NCBI GenBank assembly: GCA_947652925.1
Contig: CANTEW010000017.1
Coordinates: 1 to 49,162 of the forward strand
Length of the DNA stretch: 49,162 nucleotides
Direction of reading: 5' to 3'
Source: an uncultured Lachnospiraceae bacterium
GTDB taxonomy: Bacteria > Bacillota > Clostridia > Lachnospirales > Lachnospiraceae
This document shows, one piece after another, positions 25,395 to 33,288 of the stretch. A program made the position numbers and the translations under genes. The notes beneath the pieces were generated by a model. That model was not told the DNA's origin. It searched no databases and was given only the letters and a program-made list of their open reading frames with translations. Position 1 is the stretch's first letter. Each line of letters starts with the position of its first letter.

Positions 25395-26759
25395 GATATG
25401 TTTCCTTTGCATCCCCACCACACATTCTGTGTGGCATGTCATTGGGAAATTATCAAAAGGACACACTTTTTCCAAACTATATCTGCCCTCATGCAGATAG
25501 CGCACATCCCTGGCCAAGGTCGCGCTGTCGCAGCTCACATATACGATACGCTCTGGTTGCACTTGGAGGATCGTGTCCAGCAAGATCCTGTCGCATCCTT
25601 TCCGGGGAGGGTCTACGATGATCACGTCGGCATGTACTTTTCCGTTCTTATATCCAGCGGGCAGGATCTCCTCGGCTCTGCCTGCAAAGAACTCTACATT
25701 TTCCAGGTGGTTTGACTGGGCATTTGTCCGTGCGTCCTGGACGGCTTGGGGGATGACCTCCACGCCATAGACTTTTTTTGCGGATCTGGCCATAAAAAGG
25801 GAGATCGTACCGATGCCGCAGTACAGATCCCAGACGGTCTCATTGCCGGTCAGGGCGGCATATTCCAGGGCCTTTGCATACATCTTTTCTGTCTGCTGGG
25901 GGTTTACCTGGAAAAAAGACTGAGGGGATATATGGAAACGCAGGTCGCCGATCTGATCGGTGATGGTCGGTCGTCCCCAGACCAGCGTAGTTTTTTTGCC
26001 TAAGATGACATTGCTGCGTTCTTTGTTTATGTTCAGCATGATGCTGGACATGCCGGCCAGGGCGGATAGTCTTTCTGACAATCTGTCAACGTGGGGGTAA
26101 TGTTTTCCGTTTATGACCAGGCATACCATGATCTCTCCTGTGTGGAAGCCGTATCGGATCAGGATATGTCTGACAAGGCCTGACCCGTTGGCTTCGTTGT
26201 AGGGTGGGATGCGGTATTTTTCCATGTGGTCGATCACTATATCCAGTATCTGTCTGTTCTCGGGGATGCCCAGGAGACAGTCTCTGTTGGGGATGATCTG
26301 ATGTGTGCGACCGGCATAGAAGCCAGTGACGATCCGGCCGTTCTTATCCAGGGCTACAGGGAATTGGGCTTTATTGCGGTAATTGTATGGGGTCTCCATG
26401 CCCACGATCGGTTCCATGGGGATATCCTGTATGCCTCCGATATGTTCCAGGTTCCCGCGTACAGTTTTTTCTTTGAAAAGTAATTGCTGCGGGTAGGCGA
26501 GGGACTGCAGCTGGCATCCTCCGCATTGCCGGGCGATGGGACAGGGAGGGACCGTGCGGTGTATGGAAGGCTTTAAGATCTGTATCAGACGGGCATATCC
26601 GTGGCTCTTTTTTGTCTTGATGATCTTGGCCTGTACCGTATCGCCGATGACTGCATCCTTGATAAAGAGGGTATAGCCGTCGATCTTACCAATACCTTCC
26701 CCGTTCTTACCCATATCCCCAATGGTGACCGTGACTGACTGGTCTTTGTAAAATTCCAT
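25392..26759 (-). CDS. rlmD: 23S rRNA (uracil-C5)-methyltransferase RlmD/RumA family
   Basis: An N-terminal TRAM domain (residues 1-60) is followed by the Fe-S cysteines CPIARQCGGCQLQ and a later Cys in NRDCLLG. The SAM-binding domain has LYCGIGTISLFMA, IIVDPPRKGCD and the catalytic Cys in VYVSCDSATLARD. It methylates U1939-type uridine in 23S rRNA, though Gram-positive homologues may have other target uridines. Length 455. ATG 26759 has GGAGG 5 bases upstream. The last codon and stop lie inside the MITE-derived palindrome. Confidence 0.9.
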   Translation of the reverse strand: MEFYKDQSVTVTIGDMGKNGEGIGKIDGYTLFIKDAVIGDTVQAKIIKTKKSHGYARLIQILKPSIHRTVPPCPIARQCGGCQLQSLAYPQQLLFKEKTVRGNLEHIGGIQDIPMEPIVGMETPYNYRNKAQFPVALDKNGRIVTGFYAGRTHQIIPNRDCLLGIPENRQILDIVIDHMEKYRIPPYNEANGSGLVRHILIRYGFHTGEIMVCLVINGKHYPHVDRLSERLSALAGMSSIMLNINKERSNVILGKKTTLVWGRPTITDQIGDLRFHISPQSFFQVNPQQTEKMYAKALEYAALTGNETVWDLYCGIGTISLFMARSAKKVYGVEVIPQAVQDARTNAQSNHLENVEFFAGRAEEILPAGYKNGKVHADVIIVDPPRKGCDRILLDTILQVQPERIVYVSCDSATLARDVRYLHEGRYSLEKVCPFDNFPMTCHTECVVGMQRKHI

Positions 26760-26836
26760 AGAAACCTCCATGTATGTTGTGTTCTTGTATAAAAAATAGG
26801 GGCGGGGAGAAAATGTATGAGATAGGAGAGATGTTC

Positions 26837-27002
26837 TTAGAGTGTGTTTAAAAAATGCTTTATGTCAACCGTAAGTCACAATTTGTGGGAGATCTGCCCC
26901 GAATAAAGGCAACGTAGTGGGCTACGGCAACTGAATAAGGGACAGATATACCGCAAAGTGGGGCGTACGGATGGCGTGAATGATCTTTCAAACACACTCT
27001 AG
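26837..27002 (+). mobile_element. MITE-like element, full copy A (166 bp)
   Basis: Ends TTAG-AGTGTGTTTAAAAAATG and CTTTCAAACACACT-CTAG form an inverted terminal repeat. The interior, including CAATTTGTGGGAGATCTG and GGGCTACGGCAACTGAATA, is shared with the copy at 31705-31870 in reverse orientation at roughly 85-90 % identity by eye, with the same total length. It encodes no protein. It lies between rlmD and the two tRNA genes. Directly beyond its right end another reversed end-like string AGCGTGT follows. Confidence 0.75.
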
Positions 27003-27023
27003 AGCGTGTACAGAAATAAAAAA

Positions 27024-27096
27024 AGCGTGAGACGGGACTCGAACCCGCGACCCCAACCTTGGCAAGGTTGTACTCTACCAACTGAGCCACTCACGC
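27024..27096 (-). tRNA. tRNA-Gly (GCC anticodon)
   Basis: On the minus strand the 73 bases fold as a full cloverleaf: 7-bp acceptor stem GCGTGAG/CTCACGC, D-arm GGCTCAGTTGGTAGAG, anticodon stem CAACC/GGTTG with loop TTGCCAA, and T-arm GCGGGTTCGAGTCCCGT. Discriminator T, CCA not encoded. A run of T follows the gene, likely a terminator signal. Confidence 0.95.
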
Positions 27097-27099
27097 ACA

Positions 27100-27170
27100 A
27101 GCGGGTGATGGGAATCGAACCCACGTATCTAGCTTGGAAGGCTAGTGTTCTACCATTGAACTACACCCGC
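27100..27170 (-). tRNA. tRNA-Gly (TCC anticodon)
   Basis: On the minus strand 71 bases form a cloverleaf: acceptor GCGGGTG/CACCCGC, D-arm AGTTCAATGGTAGAAC, anticodon stem CTAGC/GCTAG with loop CTTCCAA, T-arm GTGGGTTCGATTCCCAT. It is transcribed first, three bases ahead of the other tRNA-Gly, from the promoter at 27200-27228. Confidence 0.95.
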
Positions 27171-27199
27171 AAGAAATATTTTCCTTGACGACAAAAATT

Positions 27200-27228
27200 A
27201 TTCTATATCAAAAGGCGCAGGATGTCAA
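27200..27228 (-). promoter_or_regulatory. Promoter for the two glycine tRNAs
   Basis: Read on the minus strand: TTGACA (27228-27223), 17 bases, TAGAAT (27205-27200), 30 bases before the first tRNA. Confidence 0.75.
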
Positions 27229-27278
27229 GGGATTTTTTGAAATTTTTTCATAAAACTAAAAAATCAGTATTGTAAAAG

Positions 27279-27307
27279 TTGACCCTCCATATGTTCTGTG
27301 TTACTAT
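27279..27307 (+). promoter_or_regulatory. Promoter for gntR-clpC
   Basis: TTGACC (27279-27284), 17 bases, TACTAT (27302-27307), 39 bases before the GntR start. No CtsR-type heptad repeat is seen around it. Confidence 0.65.
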
Positions 27308-27345
27308 GTGTATAACAATGCGAAAGATATAGGGGTTGAGAGCAG

Positions 27346-27717
27346 ATGGTGATCAAGATAGATTTTAACAGCGACGAAGCCATTTATATGCAGTTATGTA
27401 ACCAGATCGTCATAGGGATCGCTACGTCCAGGATCCGGGAAGGAGATGTCCTGCCTTCTGTACGGCAGATGGCGGAGCAGATCGGGATCAATATGCATAC
27501 TGTGAACAAAGCGTATTCTGTATTGCGCCAGGAAGGTCTGGTGACCATTGACCGCAGGAAAGGCGCTGTTGTCGCCATCGACGTTGATAAGATCCAGGCA
27601 TTGGAAGAACTAAAGGGGCAGTTGCGGATCTTATTGGCAAAGAGTTCTTGTAAAAATATAACCAGGGGAGAAGTCCATCAGCTGATCAATGAGATCTACG
27701 ATGGATACCAGTTGTAG
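27346..27717 (+). CDS. GntR-family (YtrA type) transcriptional regulator
   Basis: A 123-residue regulator: N-terminal winged helix-turn-helix with IYMQLCNQI, LPSVRQMAEQIGINMHTVNKAYSVLRQEGLV and IDRRKG, then a short helical dimerisation tail rather than an effector domain, as in the YtrA subfamily. It starts 39 bases after its promoter and ends 9 bases before clpC, sharing that gene's ribosome binding site over its stop codon. It stands where ctsR-mcsA-mcsB precede clpC in Bacillus, so it could regulate clpC; this is inference. Confidence 0.88.
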   Translation: MVIKIDFNSDEAIYMQLCNQIVIGIATSRIREGDVLPSVRQMAEQIGINMHTVNKAYSVLRQEGLVTIDRRKGAVVAIDVDKIQALEELKGQLRILLAKSSCKNITRGEVHQLINEIYDGYQL

Positions 27718-27726
27718 GAGGACGAT

Positions 27727-30183
27727 ATGCAGGAAAATTACACCAGGCAAGCGCAGGGAGCGATCAAACTCGCAGAAGAGATCGCCAAAAAATATAAGCA
27801 CAATTATGTAGGTACAGAGCATATCCTCATGGGTCTGCTCAAGCAAAAAGATGGGACAGCCAGTGCGGTGCTGTCTGATTTCCATATAGATGAAGAACGG
27901 CTGGCGGGGCTGATCGACAGACTGATCGCCCCTCCGGCATCTGTCTTGACAGACGGGCCCAGAGGGTATACGCCCCGGGCAGAGCGGGTGATCGGAGCCA
28001 GTTTCCAGGAGGCGGCTGATCTGGAGGGGGACAAAGTGGGGACAGAACATCTCCTGATGGCTCTCCTGAAAGAGACAGACTGTGTGGGGACCAGACTTTT
28101 GCACACGTTGGAAGTGAATATACAGAAATTATATGTGGCGGTGCTGGTAGCAGCCGGCGCAGCCGGGCGTTTTTCTAAAGAGGAGCTGAGCAGCGGCCGG
28201 GCCATGAAGATGACCGGGAACGGTACGAACAGCACACAGACACTGGATCATTACAGCCGTGATCTGACAGCCCTGGCGGAAGAAGGGAAACTGGACCCGA
28301 TCGTTGGGAGGGATGGAGAGATCAACCGGATCATACAGATCTTGAGCAGGAGGACGAAAAATAATCCCTGCCTGATCGGGGAACCCGGTGTGGGCAAGAC
28401 AGCCATCGCTGAAGGGCTGGCACAGAGGATCGTATGGGGCTTGGTGCCGGATACAGTCCAGGACAAGCGGATCGTAGTCCTGGATCTCTCCAGTATGGTG
28501 GCTGGCTCCAAGTACCGGGGAGAATTTGAAGAGCGTATCAAAAATGTGGTGCGCGAAGTCTCCCAGAATAAAAACATCCTGCTGTTCATCGACGAACTGC
28601 ATACGATCATCGGCGCAGGCGGTGCGGAAGGATCGCTGGATGCGTCCAATATCCTCAAGCCATCCCTCTCCAGAGGGGAGATCCAGCTCATCGGGGCGAC
28701 TACCATCGCGGAATACCGCAAATACATCGAGAAAGATGCAGCCCTGGAACGCCGTTTCCAGCCGGTGATGGTAGAAGAACCGGATGGTAAGGCTACGAAG
28801 GAGATCCTGCAGGGGCTGCGGCCGTATTATGAGGATCACCACGGGGTGACGATCCAGGATGAAGCCATTGACGCTGCGGTGAAAATGTCGGTGCGGTACA
28901 TCAACGATCGTTTTCTGCCAGATAAAGCGCTGGATCTGATCGATGAGGCAGCGTCCAAGGTACAGCTCTCAGGGTTCCAGATGCCGAAAGCTGTCCTGGA
29001 TGCGGAAAAACGTGTCCAGCAGTTATATATGGAAAAGGAAATGGCCGTGAAGAGCGGGGATTTTAAGAAAGCGAGAGTCTTGCAAAAAGAACAGGAAGAA
29101 AAAGAAGCCCAGGTGGAAAAAGAACGCCAGAAATATAGGAAAAGATCCAGGAACGGCGGCTTGGTGGTGGATGAAAATGCCATTGCGGATGTTGTGTCCG
29201 ACTGGACGAAGATCCCTGTCAAGCGTCTGGCGGAAGGGGAGTCCAAGCGTTTGGCAAAACTGGAGAGAGAACTCCATAAACGGGTGATCGGGCAGGAGGA
29301 AGCCGTCCGCGCCGTGGCCCAGGCGGTCAAGAGAGGGAGAGTGGGCCTGAAGGACCCGGGCCGTCCCATCGGTTCTTTTCTGTTCCTCGGCCCTACAGGT
29401 GTGGGCAAGACAGAATTGTGCAAAGCACTGGCAGAAGCTGTGTTTGGTTCCGATCAGTCCATGATCCGGGTGGATATGTCTGAATATATGGAAAAACACA
29501 GTGTCTCCAAGATGATCGGATCCCCTCCGGGATACGTGGGGTACGACGAGGGCGGGCAGCTGAGTGAGAAAGTGCGCCGGAACCCATACAGTGTGATCTT
29601 ATTTGATGAGATCGAGAAAGCCCATCCGGATGTGTTCAATATCCTGCTCCAGGTGCTGGACGACGGGCATATCACAGATGCCCAGGGACGGAAAGTGGAT
29701 TTTAAGGAAACGATCATCATCATGACGTCCAACGCGGGCGCCCAGTCCATCGTCGAGCCGAAGAAATTGGGCTTCATCACAGAAGAGAGCGAAGAAGAAG
29801 ATTATGAAAAGATGAAGTCCGGCGTTATGGAAGAGGTAAAGAGGATCTTTAAGCCGGAATTCATCAACCGTATCGATGATATCATCGTATTCCATGCGCT
29901 GAACAAAGACCATATCCGCAAGATCGTGACCCTGCTCCTGAAGAATCTGGTCAAACGCTGTAAAGAACAGATGTCGATCACTCTGAAAGTATCTACGGCA
30001 GTCAAGGACCATATCGCCCAGGAAGGTTATGACAGCAAATACGGGGCAAGACCCCTGCGGCGCCAGATCCAGTCCAAGATCGAGGATGCCCTGGCAAACG
30101 AGATCTTGGAGAAGCGTGTCAGCAATGGGGATGAGGTACAGGTGAAGCTGAGTAAGAATGAGATCATATTTATAACAGAATAA
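27727..30183 (+). CDS. clpC: ATP-dependent Clp protease ATP-binding subunit ClpC
   Basis: HSP100 unfoldase that delivers substrates to ClpP. Domain order: two Clp N repeats (residues 1-140), AAA1 with GEPGVGKT (about 218) and LLFIDELHTIIGAGGA, a middle UVR-type coiled coil (about 425-475), AAA2 with GPTGVGKT (about 555) and ILFDEIEKAHPD, and the D2 small domain with YGARPLRRQIQ. Length 818, as expected. AGGAGG precedes ATG 27727. It is encoded with a GntR regulator; no McsA, McsB or CtsR gene is in the window. Confidence 0.96.
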   Translation: MQENYTRQAQGAIKLAEEIAKKYKHNYVGTEHILMGLLKQKDGTASAVLSDFHIDEERLAGLIDRLIAPPASVLTDGPRGYTPRAERVIGASFQEAADLEGDKVGTEHLLMALLKETDCVGTRLLHTLEVNIQKLYVAVLVAAGAAGRFSKEELSSGRAMKMTGNGTNSTQTLDHYSRDLTALAEEGKLDPIVGRDGEINRIIQILSRRTKNNPCLIGEPGVGKTAIAEGLAQRIVWGLVPDTVQDKRIVVLDLSSMVAGSKYRGEFEERIKNVVREVSQNKNILLFIDELHTIIGAGGAEGSLDASNILKPSLSRGEIQLIGATTIAEYRKYIEKDAALERRFQPVMVEEPDGKATKEILQGLRPYYEDHHGVTIQDEAIDAAVKMSVRYINDRFLPDKALDLIDEAASKVQLSGFQMPKAVLDAEKRVQQLYMEKEMAVKSGDFKKARVLQKEQEEKEAQVEKERQKYRKRSRNGGLVVDENAIADVVSDWTKIPVKRLAEGESKRLAKLERELHKRVIGQEEAVRAVAQAVKRGRVGLKDPGRPIGSFLFLGPTGVGKTELCKALAEAVFGSDQSMIRVDMSEYMEKHSVSKMIGSPPGYVGYDEGGQLSEKVRRNPYSVILFDEIEKAHPDVFNILLQVLDDGHITDAQGRKVDFKETIIIMTSNAGAQSIVEPKKLGFITEESEEEDYEKMKSGVMEEVKRIFKPEFINRIDDIIVFHALNKDHIRKIVTLLLKNLVKRCKEQMSITLKVSTAVKDHIAQEGYDSKYGARPLRRQIQSKIEDALANEILEKRVSNGDEVQVKLSKNEIIFITE

Positions 30184-30187
30184 GTTA

Positions 30188-30216
30188 TTGACATATGTCG
30201 GAAATATCGCTATAAT
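30188..30216 (+). promoter_or_regulatory. Consensus sigma-A promoter with operator-like palindrome
   Basis: TTGACA (30188-30193), 17 bases, TATAAT (30211-30216): a perfect consensus promoter. The -35 box is part of the perfect palindrome GACATATGTC (30190-30199), a plausible repressor site, perhaps for the DUF134 protein encoded just after it. Confidence 0.75.
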
Positions 30217-30249
30217 ATGTGTATAGAAAGAGTTCCCGGAGGTAAGAGC

Positions 30250-31002
30250 ATGCCGAGACCATGTAAGAAGAGGCGTATCTGTGCAAAGCCGTCCTGTATA
30301 CAGTTTGGACCCCAGGACGGCGGCCAGCAGGGTGGGATCGTCACCATGACATTAGAAGAATATGAATGTATCCGTCTGATGGACTATGAAGGCCTGACCC
30401 AGGAGCAGAGCGCCCGGCAGATGGATGCGGCGCGGACGACCATCCAGGGGATCTACAGCAGTGCCCGGCGGAAGATCGCCCAGTGTCTGGTAAATGGGTA
30501 CACCCTGCATTTAGAAGGCGGTAATTTTGTCCTCTGTGAGAAGACAAAAGAATGCTGCCGCAGGCACTGCTGCAGCAACGATAAAGAGAAGAAAAGAGAG
30601 GGTATGGACATGAGGATTGGAGTTACTTACGAAAACGGACAGATCTTTCAGCATTTTGGACACACAGAACAGTTTAAGATCTATGATATCCAGGACAACA
30701 AGGTCACAGGCTCCACTGTGATCGATACGAATGGCAGCGGCCATGGTGCATTGGCAGGCTTTTTGCTTGACAATAAAGTAGATACATTGATCTGCGGCGG
30801 CATTGGCGGCGGCGCGCAGAATGCCTTGAATGGGGCGGGTATCCGTCTGTACTGCGGCGTGTCTGGGGATGCGGACGCAGCGGTAGAGGCGCTGCTCAAA
30901 AATGAGCTGGTATATTCCACAGAAGCCAACTGCAGCCATCATGAACATGGGGAAGGACACAGCTGCGGGGATCATGGCTGCGGTGACCATGGCTGTCACT
31001 AA
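30250..31002 (+). CDS. DUF134 - dinitrogenase iron-molybdenum cofactor (NifX/NifB-C) fusion protein
   Basis: The N-terminal 105 residues are a DUF134 protein: MPRPCKKRRIC, TLEEYECIRLMDYEGLTQEQSA and a helix-turn-helix-like AARTTIQGIYSSARRKIA. After a Cys-rich linker (CCRRHCC) comes a NifX/NifB-C-like domain (about residues 130-230: GQIFQHFGHTEQFKIYDI, ICGGIGGGAQNALNGAGI). The tail is His/Cys rich (HHEHGEGHSCGDHGCGDHGCH), a likely metal site. ATG 30250 is set by GGAGGT six bases upstream. Nothing nearby suggests nitrogenase; a metal-responsive regulator is a reasonable guess. Confidence 0.85.
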   Translation: MPRPCKKRRICAKPSCIQFGPQDGGQQGGIVTMTLEEYECIRLMDYEGLTQEQSARQMDAARTTIQGIYSSARRKIAQCLVNGYTLHLEGGNFVLCEKTKECCRRHCCSNDKEKKREGMDMRIGVTYENGQIFQHFGHTEQFKIYDIQDNKVTGSTVIDTNGSGHGALAGFLLDNKVDTLICGGIGGGAQNALNGAGIRLYCGVSGDADAAVEALLKNELVYSTEANCSHHEHGEGHSCGDHGCGDHGCH

Positions 31003-31603
31003 GATACGGGAAAACAGAGCCTTTGAAGAAATGCTCCTGCCAGCAAGAAAACGCCTGGAAAACAGGGGTCCGGCAGAACTCGCCAAAAATTCCGGAGCGG
31101 TCTACGACCCGCAGGCATCTCTATTAAAGATCGCCAGCTTGGGCCAGACTTTGGAGGTGGCATTTCCCGGAGCGATATGCAGACAGGGGCTGGAAGAATG
31201 GCATCACCTGCTCCTGCTGCATTATCTGGATCTGGCGGACGGGACGCCTGTCTCAGACCGTCTGATCTCTTTTGGTTCTTTAAAAGACGGGGTGATCCGG
31301 GGGACTCGGTTCGACCGGACAGTTGAGCAGGAGTTGGAGAGGTTCCTGAGAGATAAAGAGCTTGGAGAAGTGGAACGGATCTGCAGAACACTGGGTGCTG
31401 AGAAGGTGGAGTCGAAAGCCGACCTTACGATGGTGTTCCCGTTTTTCCCATATTATCCGGTAACGGTCAACATCTGGTCTGCCGATGAGGAATTTGCTCC
31501 GTCGGGGAAGATGCTCCTCTCTGAGAGTGCGGATCATTACCTGACTGTAGAAGATGCGGTCACGGTGGGGGAGGTATTGCTGAGACTCCTGGAGCGTGTC
31601 TGA
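30989..31603 (+). CDS. DUF3786 domain protein
   Basis: About 204 residues, cytoplasmic. Sequence features such as LLLLHYLDLADGTP, ISFGSLKDGVIRGTRFD and FPFFPYYPVTVNIWSADEEF fit the DUF3786 family, often found beside corrinoid or Fe-S proteins in Clostridia. The exact start is unclear: ATG 30989 or 30974, both inside the end of the preceding gene, and neither with a strong ribosome binding site, so coupling is likely. The last codons (GAG CGT GTC TGA) belong to a MITE-like terminal repeat, which therefore supplies the C-terminus ERV and the stop. Confidence 0.75.
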   Translation: MAVTKIRENRAFEEMLLPARKRLENRGPAELAKNSGAVYDPQASLLKIASLGQTLEVAFPGAICRQGLEEWHHLLLLHYLDLADGTPVSDRLISFGSLKDGVIRGTRFDRTVEQELERFLRDKELGEVERICRTLGAEKVESKADLTMVFPFFPYYPVTVNIWSADEEFAPSGKMLLSESADHYLTVEDAVTVGEVLLRLLERV

Positions 31604-31650
31604 AAACCCATTCACGCCACTGGCACGTCCCACTCCATGGTATGACCAGG
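31589..31650 (-). mobile_element. Half copy of the 166-bp MITE-like element
   Basis: The first 60 or so bases correspond to one end of copy B (31705 onwards): GAGCGTGTCTGAAAA, then ATTCACGCCAC, CCCACT and TGGTAT are shared in order. The rest of the element is missing, replaced by GGGATCC-containing sequence. It begins inside the coding end of the DUF3786 gene. Confidence 0.6.
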
Positions 31651-31667
31651 GATCCATATAGCATATG

Positions 31668-31704
31668 AAAAAGCCCAGCGGGGAGATACCCGACGGGCTT
31701 TTTT
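31668..31704 (+). terminator. Intrinsic terminator (bidirectional) after the DUF3786 gene
   Basis: AAAAAGCCC (31668) pairs with GGGCTTTTTT (ending 31704), with an inner GCGGG/CCCG stem. The A-run and T-run on opposite sides let it work from both strands. It lies between the half and full MITE copies. Confidence 0.8.
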
Positions 31705-31870
31705 CTAGAGCGTGTCTTAAAAATCATTCACGCCACCCGCACGCCCCACTTTGTGGTATATTTGGCCCGTATTCAGTTGCCGTAGCCCGCTACGCCGCCT
31801 TCATTCGGGACAGATCTCCCACAAATTGTGACGCACGGTTGACATAAAGCATTTTTCAGACACGCTCCAG
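31705..31870 (-). mobile_element. MITE-like element, full copy B (166 bp)
   Basis: Ends CTAG-AGCGTGTCTTAAAAAT and ATTTTTCAGACACGCT-CCAG form the inverted terminal repeat. The reverse complement matches copy A (26837-27002) along its whole length. Internal blocks GACATAAAGCATTTTT, CCCACAAATTGTGA and GCCGTAGCCCGCTAC are shared. It separates a plus-strand unit from the minus-strand transporter operon and may help end both transcripts. Confidence 0.75.
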
Positions 31871-31887
31871 TGATCGTCTGAGTGCAG

Positions 31888-33261
31888 TTACATAGAGATG
31901 ATCCCCAATACGTTTGCGATGGAACTGACCAAGATGATCCCAATGCAGACAGAGGCCAGATATTTCATGAACAGGTTATATATCTTCTTGCGTTTAAAAG
32001 CAGAAGACTGTTCGATCTCCTGGGCAATCTTGTCCAGTCCCACCACCTGGGTGATCAAAAGACAGGTGGCCAGGGCCGCGATCGGCATCAGGATCGAATT
32101 TGTCAGGAAATCAAAAAAGTCCAGGATGGACATGCCCAGGATGCTCACAAAATCCAGCACATTAGATCCAAGGGCAGAAGCCGAACCGATGACGATGATC
32201 AGGACGCCCATCAGGATGCTGGCTCTTGTACGGTCCCATCCCAATTGGTCTTCAAATGTAGAGACGCCTGATTCTGCCAGGGAGATCGCGCTTGTGAGCG
32301 CTGCGAACAGTACCAGCAGGAAGAACATGATGCCTGCCACTGTACCAAACCCCATATTGGCAAAAACTTTCGGGAGGGTGATGAACATCAGGGAAGGCCC
32401 GGCCTGCAGCATATCCGGGTCCCCGCCGGAAAAAGCGAATACGGCTGGGATGATCATCAGACCGGCCAGCATAGCGATGGCCGTGTCAAAGACCTCGATC
32501 TGGGCGGTAGCCTTCTCAAGATCTACGTCTTTTTTGATATAAGAGCCATAGGTGTACAAGATCCCCATGGCGATGGACAGGGAGTAGAACATCTGTCCCA
32601 TAGCGGCCACGATCGTCATCCATGAAAAATGGCTGAGATCCGGGATGAGGAAATATCTGACCCCTTCCAGTGCGCCCGGGCGGGTCACTGAATATATTGT
32701 GACAAAAATCGCCAGGACGATCAATATGGGCATCATGATCTTGGAGACACGCTCCACGCCGTATTTTACCCCCGTGATGATGACCAGGATCACGATCAGG
32801 CTGAACCCGATGAACCAGGATTCCACACTGCTGCCCGTGGAGATAAAATCAGTAAAGTAAGAGTCCTGTGCCAAAGAACTTGTATTTCCCTTGATATACT
32901 CAAATAGATACTTTGCGACCCATCCTCCGATCACGCTGTAATAGGGTACGATCAGCATGGGGATGATCGCATTGATCCATCCGCCCAGCCGGAACGGGAG
33001 CTTTTTGCCGAAGGAGGCAAAAGCCCCCACGGGACTCCTCCTGGTCATACGGCCCAGCGCAGTCTCCGATACGATCAGCGTATAGCCGAAGGTGAGCATC
33101 AAGATCAGATAGACCAGAAGGAAGATCCCTCCGCCGTATTTTGCTGCCAGATACGGAAAGCGCCAGATATTGCCCAGTCCCACTGCTGAACCTGCAGCCG
33201 CCAGGACATACCCCAGCCTTCCCGAAAAACTACTGCGTGCTACAGTTGTATCTTTTTTCAT
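31888..33261 (-). CDS. Sodium-dependent neurotransmitter/amino-acid symporter (NSS, LeuT type)
   Basis: A 457-residue polytopic membrane protein with 11-12 hydrophobic segments. TM1 has the unwound ion-site motif AAAGSAVGLGNIWRFPYL typical of LeuT-like NSS carriers. TM6-type sequence FSWMTIVAAMGQMFYSLSIAMG and TM8 TSAISLAESGVS complete the signature. It imports amino acids with Na+. ATG 33261 has AGGAGA just upstream. It starts 27 bases after the ABC ATPase stop, so it seems to be the last gene of that operon. Confidence 0.92.
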   Translation of the reverse strand: MKKDTTVARSSFSGRLGYVLAAAGSAVGLGNIWRFPYLAAKYGGGIFLLVYLILMLTFGYTLIVSETALGRMTRRSPVGAFASFGKKLPFRLGGWINAIIPMLIVPYYSVIGGWVAKYLFEYIKGNTSSLAQDSYFTDFISTGSSVESWFIGFSLIVILVIITGVKYGVERVSKIMMPILIVLAIFVTIYSVTRPGALEGVRYFLIPDLSHFSWMTIVAAMGQMFYSLSIAMGILYTYGSYIKKDVDLEKATAQIEVFDTAIAMLAGLMIIPAVFAFSGGDPDMLQAGPSLMFITLPKVFANMGFGTVAGIMFFLLVLFAALTSAISLAESGVSTFEDQLGWDRTRASILMGVLIIVIGSASALGSNVLDFVSILGMSILDFFDFLTNSILMPIAALATCLLITQVVGLDKIAQEIEQSSAFKRKKIYNLFMKYLASVCIGIILVSSIANVLGIISM

Positions 33262-33288
33262 TTCTCCTAAACCCCCTGTGTTTTTGTG

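Noticed and set aside
26860-27090. Minus-strand 76-codon frame over repeat copy A and the tRNA-Gly gene
   Set aside because: It is a false translation of a tRNA and the repeat interior; the related string at 31665-31847 comes from copy B for the same reason.
27006-27188. Plus-strand 60-codon frame with 'RRDSNPRP'-like sequence
   Set aside because: It is the well-known false translation of tRNA genes on the opposite strand.
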